A stretch of DNA of 20,139 nucleotides, from the IMG/VR virus record IMGVR_UViG_3300032820_000160, positions 1 through 20,139 of that record; one strand, 5' to 3'. Below the pieces are notes generated by a model, which worked only from the letters and a program-made list of their open reading frames with translations, was not told the DNA's origin and searched no databases. The position numbers and the translations under genes were made by a program. Below are positions 15,370 through 20,139 of the stretch, piece by piece. Each line of letters begins with the position of its first letter. Positions within the stretch are counted from its first letter, which is position 1. Source of the DNA: a virus.

Positions 15370-15522
15370 ATGACTATCACCGGATTAAGCCTTGAGGACA
15401 TGATTGACGCGGTCGCCGCACTGGTGCGCAGGGGCGTCCAGTTTCGGGCCTGCAAGCTCGACGAAAAATCACGACCGTCCCTCGATAACACCTGGACGAT
15501 TACGCTGACTGGAGGTTACTAG
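15370..15522 (+). CDS. small orphan protein in first promoter cassette
   Basis: This 50-residue protein begins MTITGLSLEDMIDAVAALVR, a plausible helix, and ends NTWTITLTGGY with strand-like residues. It resembles nothing I can name. ATG 15370 is chosen because GGAG lies 9 bases upstream; the in-frame ATG at 15334 sits on the predicted transcription start and would add MTTTQPTTGVQA as a leaderless product. It is the first gene after promoter copy 1. Confidence 0.6.
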   Translation: MTITGLSLEDMIDAVAALVRRGVQFRACKLDEKSRPSLDNTWTITLTGGY

Positions 15523-15552
15523 CCCCCCCTGTCGCGTTTACCCCCACCCCAC
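15523..15552 (-). other. C-rich tract (G-rich on the opposite strand)
   Basis: Runs of seven, five and four C (15523-15529, 15541-15545, 15547-15550) lie just after the stop of the preceding gene. The complementary strand carries the matching G-runs, which could form a quadruplex with one long loop of about 11 bases. Confidence 0.35.
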
Positions 15553-15569
15553 CACAAGGAATAAGAGAC

Positions 15570-15860
15570 ATGACCATGAGCAACAACCACCGCCGGCAGT
15601 ACATCCTGTCGACAAACGCGCAGTCTCCCAGCGGAAAATGGCTTCTGTTTGTGAACGACTCAGGGGAAGCGACCGCGGACGGGATCATAGACGCTGTCGA
15701 GTATCCCGAAGACATGCGAGAACTGCTGCGTTACTTGGGTGTCGACAGGGTGGAAATGGACGTCGACGACAACGGGACCATGCGCCAAATACCTGTCGAG
15801 TGGATCGGTGACGGCGAACCGCTGGTGGGATCGCGCCGCGCTCTGTCCGCCCCCAGCTAG
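15570..15860 (+). CDS. orphan protein ending inside the second promoter module
   Basis: This 96-residue protein has MSNNHRRQYILSTNAQSPSG, a strand WLLFVNDSG, acidic DAVEYPEDMRELLRYLGVDR and VEMDVDDNG. No family is recognised. AAGGA lies about 11 bases before the ATG. The last four codons and the TAG stop (15858-15860) lie within promoter module copy 2, so insertion or duplication of that module seems to have set the present C-terminus. It is probably co-transcribed with the gene at 15370 from promoter copy 1. Confidence 0.65.
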   Translation: MTMSNNHRRQYILSTNAQSPSGKWLLFVNDSGEATADGIIDAVEYPEDMRELLRYLGVDRVEMDVDDNGTMRQIPVEWIGDGEPLVGSRRALSAPS

Positions 15861-15945
15861 GAACCAGAAAAAAAACCCACAAAATTACAGATGCGGACTT
15901 GCGGCGACGATCAATACTGTGTATAATTAGGGCATGACAACAACG
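15846..15945 (+). repeat. promoter module, copy 2
   Basis: Second copy of the 100-bp module at 15246-15345, 96% identical and exactly 600 bp downstream. The A-tract, the -35, the 17-base spacing, the TATAAT and the ATGACAACAACG end are all kept, while three of the four changes are in the spacer, so the promoter function has been preserved. Confidence 0.97.
15899..15927 (+). promoter_or_regulatory. sigma70-type promoter, copy 2
   Basis: TTGCGG (15899-15904), 17 bases, TATAAT (15922-15927); predicted start at 15934, again the A of an ATG. The dyad ATACTGTGTAT (15914-15924) overlapping the -10 is kept exactly. Confidence 0.8.
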
Positions 15946-15981
15946 AAGCCCAAGCAGAACCCAAACCTGAAAGGACACGAC

Positions 15982-16230
15982 ATGTACGAGATTTCGAACA
16001 ACTTCCACAACACTTTTGCCCGCACCCTTGGAGGACGACTTTCGGAACGACAGGAGAAGCGAATCAAGGCCAAACTCTGCGGGATTTCCGGGTGCTGCTG
16101 CGGCGGCGAAATTGGCGAGCGAGGCCCGCAGACCTGCGAAATTTCTTACGATTCGGACGGTCGCGTGATCGTTACCGAACCGGAAGACGGATCGCTCGCG
16201 AGTTATCTGGCAACGGGATATGACGGCTAA
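15982..16230 (+). CDS. orphan protein with cysteine cluster (MYEISN family 1)
   Basis: This 82-residue protein begins MYEISNNFHNTFARTL, followed by a basic SERQEKRIKAKLCGISGCCC cluster and a strand-rich acidic end ISYDSDGRVIVTEPEDGS. The four cysteines CGISGCCC plus one later (QTCE) might bind metal. ATG 15982 has AAAGGA about 8 bases upstream and the same context as two downstream genes; the in-frame ATG 15934 lies at the predicted transcription start. First gene behind promoter copy 2. Its N-terminal MYEISN is shared with the next gene. Confidence 0.7.
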   Translation: MYEISNNFHNTFARTLGGRLSERQEKRIKAKLCGISGCCCGGEIGERGPQTCEISYDSDGRVIVTEPEDGSLASYLATGYDG

Positions 16231-16258
16231 GTAATACCAGTTCTGGAAAGGACAAGTC

Positions 16259-16501
16259 ATGTATGAGATTTCAAACAAAAAAGCGCGCACGAAGACATCA
16301 GAGATTAAATTTAGCATGCACCTCAAGGACGGCGTTATCACGGTCACGAGTCATGGCAAGAACGGCGAAAAAACACACAAAATTATAGACTCCGCGTCAA
16401 TGTTCTGCTCTGGGTCGTACTATACAGACGAGGAATACCGCGCGGCATTCGCCGCGGTCGAGTGGTCGTCTGAGATAACAGAAGCACACCACGTAATCTG
16501 A
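16259..16501 (+). CDS. orphan protein (MYEISN family 2)
   Basis: This 80-residue protein begins MYEISNKKARTKTSEIKF, then a strand HLKDGVITVTSHGKNGEKTH and a helix TDEEYRAAFAAVEWSS. It has no recognised family. Ribosome-binding segment AAAGGACAAGTCATG is identical to that of the next gene, and the first six residues equal those of the previous gene, so 5' ends seem to have been copied. Bases 16368-16389 share 21 of 22 with the A-rich part of the promoter module (15270-15291). Confidence 0.7.
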   Translation: MYEISNKKARTKTSEIKFSMHLKDGVITVTSHGKNGEKTHKIIDSASMFCSGSYYTDEEYRAAFAAVEWSSEITEAHHVI

Positions 16502-16512
16502 AAGGACAAGTC

Positions 16513-16821
16513 ATGGCATTTCACAAAAGCAATCTTGGGTCAAACGGCTTGCGTATCGCCTCAGACCTCCACGGGTTTGTGGCGACAGCGGACACCGATG
16601 CATGGGAACTCGAGTTCGACCACGGCGGCGAGTCGACGCACGACGCAGCCGGCGAACTCACGGAATATGGCGAATGGTTTGAGGATGAGGCGTTTCCACG
16701 CATCAAAGCGCAGGCGATCCAAGAAACGATCGCCGCCGAGAACGACCTTCGCCGCCAGATGCACGACGCCCGCCGTGCGAGCGTAGGACTTGACCGAGCG
16801 TCGAAAGAGGAAGGCGAGTAA
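16513..16821 (+). CDS. orphan acidic protein
   Basis: This 102-residue protein begins MAFHKSNLGSNGLRIAS, has strands GFVATADTDAWELEFDHG, then a helix from about residue 48 (EYGEWFEDEAFPRIKAQAIQ) that extends through ENDLRRQMHDARRA. Overall acidic. I cannot name it. Start ATG has AAAGGA 7-8 bases upstream. It follows the preceding gene by 11 bases and is probably in the operon of promoter copy 2. Confidence 0.7.
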   Translation: MAFHKSNLGSNGLRIASDLHGFVATADTDAWELEFDHGGESTHDAAGELTEYGEWFEDEAFPRIKAQAIQETIAAENDLRRQMHDARRASVGLDRASKEEGE

Positions 16822-16867
16822 TTACGGCATTGACGACATTTGACAAACCATCTTGAAAGGTAAAGAG

Positions 16868-18028
16868 ATGATCATTGAAGAAAAAGCTATCACCGTGGCT
16901 CAATCGCTTGGATCTTCCGCACGCACCCCCCGTGGTGCCATCCGCTACCTCGCAGGGTGCCAACGTGGGGACATCGCGCGGGCAGTCCGACCCCGGATCA
17001 CCCGGATGAGTCGCGCGCAATACAAACACGACCACGCATCTCGAAAATCCGACCCGGAGGCGAAGCGAGCGATCAAGGACAAGGTGTTTCGTAAGAAATA
17101 TCTGGCGCGACTCCTCCGCGCGGAACGGAGAATCTTGCGGTGCGATTCCGGCCTAGATGCTGCGATGCTCTTCGCAGATGAATACGGCGCGAAGCACAAG
17201 GCATGGCGGGAGTTGCAGAAGCTGCGAGCGACCGTTACGGGAGTCTGGGACCAAACAAAAAATGGCGCGGCGTACCCAATGGGATTTCCGCGCAACCGAA
17301 ACGGAATAATGGTCCCCCTTGCGGATGGCAATCGTGCCTGTGCTGCAACCGCGCGGCGTGCTGGCGTGAAAGTGGTGATGCGGGGGCGCGACTGGTCAGT
17401 TGCTCCGTGCCGAGAAGCGAGCCACCATGAGCATTTCGAAGGTGAAACCGAATGGAGCGGCGGGCGACCAAGCAACTACACTCGCGCCGTCAACAACACT
17501 TGGGTCAGATCAATCGCTGTGATCGTCTCGCCAACAGTCGTCGACTACATGCTGCACGAGACTCGCCACACGGTCACCCTGCCACACGGGCTGCACTGGG
17601 AGCGCGCGCATGAATCTCGCCTGGGCAGGCTGGTCGCCGTGGCGGACGAATGCACCCTGGACGATTTTCATCCTTCCGCCGACGACTTGGTTTCTGGCGG
17701 CGCGCACGTCGCGCAAAAACTGGCCGAAAACCGCGAAGCGAGGCACCGTCTGAGCGCAGAGGTTGCCGCCGAAGCAGCCGATTCGGCTGGAATATACGTC
17801 TGCGCGGCAGATTCCACCCGCGCTGGGAACTGCCCGCAGGGCACGTCCGATTTCGCCGCGCGACACGATCTTGATAGTGCGAAACATTACACAGCGTCAG
17901 ATTTACTGGCGATCGCAAACGGCGAGGCGGGACGAGTCAGGCTGGCCATCAAATCCGCAACCCTTCGACACCACCGCGAATCAGAAAAGGGATTCTGCGT
18001 GATGGCCGATCACTATTGGGACTGTTAG
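16868..18028 (+). CDS. conserved protein of unknown function, basic, with DSTRAGNC motif
   Basis: This 386-residue protein is the largest of the right-hand block. The first half is very basic (KRAIKDKVFRKKYLARLLRA near 73-92) and could bind nucleic acid. The C-terminal part contains CAADSTRAGNCPQGTSDFAA followed by HYTASDLLAIANGEAGRVRL; I recall a DS.RAGNC..GT motif in proteins of planctomycetes, where its function is not known. Ten cysteines and histidines such as HHEHFEGE may bind metal, but no standard finger is seen. ATG 16868 with AAAGG about 9 bases upstream is chosen over a TTG at 16853. It ends in WDC. Confidence 0.65.
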   Translation: MIIEEKAITVAQSLGSSARTPRGAIRYLAGCQRGDIARAVRPRITRMSRAQYKHDHASRKSDPEAKRAIKDKVFRKKYLARLLRAERRILRCDSGLDAAMLFADEYGAKHKAWRELQKLRATVTGVWDQTKNGAAYPMGFPRNRNGIMVPLADGNRACAATARRAGVKVVMRGRDWSVAPCREASHHEHFEGETEWSGGRPSNYTRAVNNTWVRSIAVIVSPTVVDYMLHETRHTVTLPHGLHWERAHESRLGRLVAVADECTLDDFHPSADDLVSGGAHVAQKLAENREARHRLSAEVAAEAADSAGIYVCAADSTRAGNCPQGTSDFAARHDLDSAKHYTASDLLAIANGEAGRVRLAIKSATLRHHRESEKGFCVMADHYWDC

Positions 18029-18059
18029 CCAGTTGGCAAAATGGAGAAGGTGATCGAAT

Positions 18060-18356
18060 ATGACAACTTTAAATTGGATGTCGAACCGCATAATGCAGGG
18101 CCAGATGGTAACAGAACAGCACCCCCAGATTTCCGGCGCGGCGGAAGGACAAGAGGGGCAAGCCGAGGGACTCAGGGTCGTGTATGACCAGAGTAATGGA
18201 GAATGGGTACTGTACGCCGACCAGAAGTTGACCGCCGTGGTCGCACGCGTCAACCGTCTATCGGGTCACGTTTGGCCGAGTGTCGAAGAAGCCATGCGGC
18301 TTCGCTCGCGCTATCGAGCAGTCGCACGTCCGCGCCTCCCATCCGCGGACGTGTAG
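18060..18356 (+). CDS. hypothetical protein
   Basis: This 98-residue protein starts MTTLNWMSNRIMQGQMV, then has a disordered Glu/Gly/Gln segment (residues 24-37) and a compact part with strands VVYDQSNGEWVLYADQ and VVARVNRLSGHVWPSVEEA. The tail is basic. GGAGAAGG lies 9-16 bases upstream of the ATG. No family recognised; WVLYADQK plus a following helix suggests a small alpha-beta domain. Confidence 0.65.
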   Translation: MTTLNWMSNRIMQGQMVTEQHPQISGAAEGQEGQAEGLRVVYDQSNGEWVLYADQKLTAVVARVNRLSGHVWPSVEEAMRLRSRYRAVARPRLPSADV

Positions 18357-18381
18357 TAAATTAAAAAGGACAGATCCCAAC

Positions 18382-18591
18382 ATGAAAAAAGCAGAGCGGA
18401 GAAATATAACCCAGCCACCAGACTGGTGGCGCGAATTCGAGCTGCAGGCCAACCGCGACGGCGTAGACTTAAGCGGCTGGGTCGGCGAGTGTTGCCGCGC
18501 GAACCTGACCGATGCAATCGCTGCAAGACTGTCGTTCAGGACTCCGCGCGGCCGGCCGCGGCGGCATGTGGGAGGCAAGAAAAAGACCTAG
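18382..18591 (+). CDS. small probable DNA-binding protein (ribbon-helix-helix-like)
   Basis: This 69-residue protein has a basic N-terminus (KKAERRNITQPPDWWREFEL), helix FELQANRDGVDLSGWVGECC, and a highly basic Arg/Lys/Gly tail (TPRGRPRRHVGGKKKT). The pattern PPDWW..F...A...G..LS.W....C...L resembles small phage and planctomycete proteins with a CopG-like helix arrangement; strand residues ahead of the helices are short, so the fold is uncertain. ATG 18382 has AAAGGA 12 bases upstream. An upstream in-frame GTG lies in the previous gene. It may regulate nearby operators. Confidence 0.55.
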   Translation: MKKAERRNITQPPDWWREFELQANRDGVDLSGWVGECCRANLTDAIAARLSFRTPRGRPRRHVGGKKKT

Positions 18592-18595
18592 CCTG

Positions 18596-18677
18596 CCATC
18601 GGTCGCGGCTTCCATGCGCCGCCAGGCCGGCCGGCAGTCGGTTTACCTTTCGCTGACTGCCGGCCTGGCCCCGATGG
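18596..18677. repeat. inverted repeats / hairpin in intergenic region
   Basis: Outer arms CCATCGG (18596-18602) and CCGATGG (18671-18677) enclose a stem GGCCGGCAGTC (18629-18639) with GACTGCCGGCC (18655-18665), loop 15 bases; GCCAGG (18621-18626) can also pair with CCTGGC (18664-18669). No T-run follows, so a plain intrinsic terminator is not favoured. A regulatory structure or origin element is possible. Confidence 0.6.
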
Positions 18678-18691
18678 TAATGACTTCCAAT

Positions 18692-18711
18692 TTGTGTAAA
18701 CGTAAACGCAA
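18692..18711. promoter_or_regulatory. operator-like 20-bp dyad, copy 2 (intergenic), with weak promoter
   Basis: TTGTGTAAACGTAAACGCAA matches copy 1 at 19 of 20 bases; this copy keeps seven of ten symmetric pairs. A weak promoter overlaps it: TTGTGT (18692-18697), 17 bases, TATTAA (18715-18720), start near 18727, 8 bases before the next gene's ATG. A repressor here would block that promoter. Confidence 0.4.
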
Positions 18712-18734
18712 CCATATTAACCTGAGGCGACACA

Positions 18735-19019
18735 ATGCAAGAACCAGGAAATGAAAAGCTGCGCATCGGTGGCGTAGTCGACGAACTAGACGAAAATCCA
18801 AAAATCGAACGTACCTTCCACCCGCGATGTCAGCCGCTCAGTCTGCCGACAAAATGCCGCCTGCGATTGCGTGAGATCAGGAATGAGCTGAGAGATTTGG
18901 CGGCAGAGGTCGGCGAGAAAAACTACTGGCTGAGGCGCGAACTCATGTCAAGCGCGGTGAACGTCACTGATGCAATCTCCTGGATTGACGGCGACGAGGA
19001 AAAAGAGGTGAGAGGATGA
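18735..19019 (+). CDS. hypothetical protein with WIDGDEE tail
   Basis: This 94-residue protein begins MQEPGNEKLRIGGVVDELDE, has Cys in HPRCQPLSLPTKCRLRL, then a long charged helix (REIRNELRDLAAEVGEKNYW) and ends AISWIDGDEEKEVRG. The helix may dimerise. GAGG lies 9 bases upstream of ATG. Its end overlaps the next gene's ATG (ATGA). The C-terminal WIDGDEE is shared with that next gene, so the two are linked in some way. Function unknown. Confidence 0.7.
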   Translation: MQEPGNEKLRIGGVVDELDENPKIERTFHPRCQPLSLPTKCRLRLREIRNELRDLAAEVGEKNYWLRRELMSSAVNVTDAISWIDGDEEKEVRG

Positions 19020-19606
19020 GTTTGGTGTTGTCGCGACTGGCTGACGTGGAATCGCTGCCGGCAGTGGGGTCACACGTCGCGAGATGCTGTCAGATAATCG
19101 ACCTTGGGAGGCAGTGGGATGCCCGCCGGAAAGCGAGCAGGCCAATGGTGCTGATCGGCTGGGAACTCCCGCTTTCGTCGGCCGCCGGCACGCCTCCACC
19201 GATTGTGCAGAGGCGTTACGCCAAGTCGCTGGATGAAAACAGTAACCTGCTGGACGACCTTAACTCGTGGCGCGGAAGAGAATTCACGGCCGAAGAATAC
19301 GACGGATTTGATCTGCAAAAAATCGCAGGCGAGACATGCCTAATTACGGTCTCGCATTCGCGAAACGTCACGGCGGCCGGCCGCCGAAACGCACGCGCAA
19401 AGGTGACCGCCGTGGGATCGCTTGCGGGTTCGTTCGAGCCACCGCCGGCGATGCATCCCGTTGTAATTTACGACATCGACCGACATGACGAAAAAGTGTA
19501 TCTGGCGTTTCCAGATTACCTCAAGCGCATGATCGACGAGAGCGACGAGAGAAATTACGCGAGGCGGGCGGCCTGGATCGACGGCGACGAAGAACAATGT
19601 GGATAA
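19016..19606 (+). CDS. probable phage ssDNA-binding-type protein
   Basis: This 196-residue protein shows a pattern I know from phage early regions: CQIIDLGRQWD, VLIGWELP, QRRYAKSLDENSNLLDDLNS, WRGREFTAEEYDGFDLQKIA, GETCLITVSHS, then AKVTAVGSL. The relatives (IGWELP...Y..SL.E...L...L..WRGR.F...E...FDL..L.G..C...V) are small OB-fold-like proteins usually placed near recombination or replication genes and often called ssDNA-binding. The acidic C-terminus WIDGDEEQCG would fit an SSB-type tail. Family assignment is from memory and the biochemical role is inferred. Start overlaps the preceding stop (ATGA) and the end overlaps the next start (TAATG). Confidence 0.65.
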   Translation: MSLVLSRLADVESLPAVGSHVARCCQIIDLGRQWDARRKASRPMVLIGWELPLSSAAGTPPPIVQRRYAKSLDENSNLLDDLNSWRGREFTAEEYDGFDLQKIAGETCLITVSHSRNVTAAGRRNARAKVTAVGSLAGSFEPPPAMHPVVIYDIDRHDEKVYLAFPDYLKRMIDESDERNYARRAAWIDGDEEQCG

Positions 19607-19725
19607 TGAGACTATCGGGTGAATGGTTCGATGGCCATCGGATTATTCCAACGCAACGCGGGCGAGCGGCATACATGCCTTTCTGCCGTTTCGCCCAAGT
19701 TGGCCCGAGTCGGAAAGGCTGGTGA
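19606..19725 (+). CDS. 39-residue coupled small ORF
   Basis: The ATG shares its A with the previous gene's TAA (TAATG), and TGA at 19723-19725 ends it. The protein is MRLSGEWFDGHRIIPTQRGR and 19 more residues, basic, ending in GW. No family known. Coupled position is the main support; it could also be a spacer read by chance. Confidence 0.4.
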   Translation: MRLSGEWFDGHRIIPTQRGRAAYMPFCRFAQVGPSRKGW

Positions 19726-19728
19726 TTC

Positions 19729-20139
19729 GTGACGACCAATATTTCGCGTATGCATTTTATCGAAGTGTGCGATGCAATCATCTCGCATTTGGAAGGGGAC
19801 GACGATCCTGCCGACGTCGATAAATACCTAGTACGCCAACTGAATGCCTGCCTACGGGAGTTGTCGATCGCGGGCGAACCGATTCGCGTCGAAAGGGACT
19901 GGGGGAACAGTGACACATTGTGGCTTGATAGCCCACCGGGTAGCGAACGTGGAAGTGTCGGCCGGCTAGCCACCTACAACGAGTCAGGACGAATACCCCA
20001 GAATGTCGCTAGAAATCGCAGTGAGATGTTATTCATAATTGGGCAATGGGTGCGATTCGTCAAGTATTCGCCGGAGGCATACGACCGGAGCGACTTGGCT
20101 AAGCTGTCAAAACTCCAGCGGTCTGCAGTTACCAAGTAC
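19729..20139 (+). CDS. hypothetical protein, runs off the right end (partial)
   Basis: A GTG 3 bases after the small ORF's stop opens a frame of 137 codons that is still open at the edge. It reads MHFIEVCDAIISHLEGDDDP, then VDKYLVRQLNACLRELSIAG and RNRSEMLFIIGQWVRFVKYS. AAAGG is about 11 bases upstream. Mixed helices and strands with many charged residues; no family is recognised and the C-terminus is unseen. ATG 19750 is an in-frame alternative start without a ribosome-binding site. Confidence 0.65.
   Translation, partial: MTTNISRMHFIEVCDAIISHLEGDDDPADVDKYLVRQLNACLRELSIAGEPIRVERDWGNSDTLWLDSPPGSERGSVGRLATYNESGRIPQNVARNRSEMLFIIGQWVRFVKYSPEAYDRSDLAKLSKLQRSAVTKY

Noticed and set aside
15685-16347. 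A 220-codon minus-strand frame, similar in part to another minus-strand frame at 15067-15366
   Set aside because: The shared peptide is just the reverse reading of the duplicated promoter module; there is no ribosome-binding site and it opposes several + strand genes.
16825-16867. TTGACG and TTGACA hexamers as a promoter for the gene at 16868
   Set aside because: No -10-like hexamer is found at 16-19 bases downstream of either.
18655-18680. Simple intrinsic terminator after the gene at 18382
   Set aside because: The stem is strong but no run of T follows it.
1-20139. tRNA genes, integrase, transposase or attachment sites
   Set aside because: None could be recognised by reading both strands.

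Overview
The window is almost certainly a piece of a tailed double-stranded DNA phage (Caudoviricetes) or an integrated prophage. Every convincing gene is on the + strand, packed tightly, with many 4-base ATGA, TTGA or TAATG stop/start overlaps. The gene order is that of an HK97-type siphovirus. The host cannot be read off directly. The high-GC sequence, several cysteine-rich small proteins, and some proteins that remind me of prophage-like loci in planctomycetes suggest a planctomycete or similar aquatic/environmental bacterium. This is from memory and weak. No integrase, tRNA or host gene is visible, so virus versus prophage is undecided.

Layout. (1) Positions 1-1000: the end of a possible upstream gene, a 208-residue probable virion protein and an HNH endonuclease. 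(2) Positions 1115-7157: packaging and head genes (small and large terminase, portal, prohead protease, major capsid protein, a small capsid-linked protein). A good sigma70-like promoter and a 14-bp-stem hairpin with a T-run lie in the 172-base leader before the capsid gene. (3) Positions 7154-9000: head-tail joining genes (gp6-like connector, head closure, HK97 gp10-like, tail completion). (4) Positions 9005-15034: major tail protein, tail assembly chaperones G and G-T linked by a programmed -1 frameshift on a run of nine A, a short tape measure protein (442 residues), then four tail-region proteins I cannot name, two of them rich in cysteine.

(5) Positions 15035-15370: a non-coding control region with a tandem array of a 10-bp unit, then a strong promoter. 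(6) Positions 15370-18591: a run of small orphan genes. The promoter module (100 bp, 96% identical) occurs a second time exactly 600 bp downstream, so two small-gene cassettes are driven by copies of the same promoter. Ribosome-binding segments and the N-terminal MYEISN codons are also duplicated here. (7) Positions 18592-20139: a hairpin-rich intergenic region with an operator-like 20-bp dyad, then genes that look like the start of a replication or early module, including a probable single-strand DNA-binding-type protein and a gene running off the right end.

The head and tail genes together build an HK97-like capsid and a long non-contractile tail; tape measure length predicts roughly 65 nm. 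The most unusual parts are the capsid-gene leader, the duplicated promoter cassettes with the tandem array upstream, the operator-like dyad, and the unknown cysteine-rich tail proteins.
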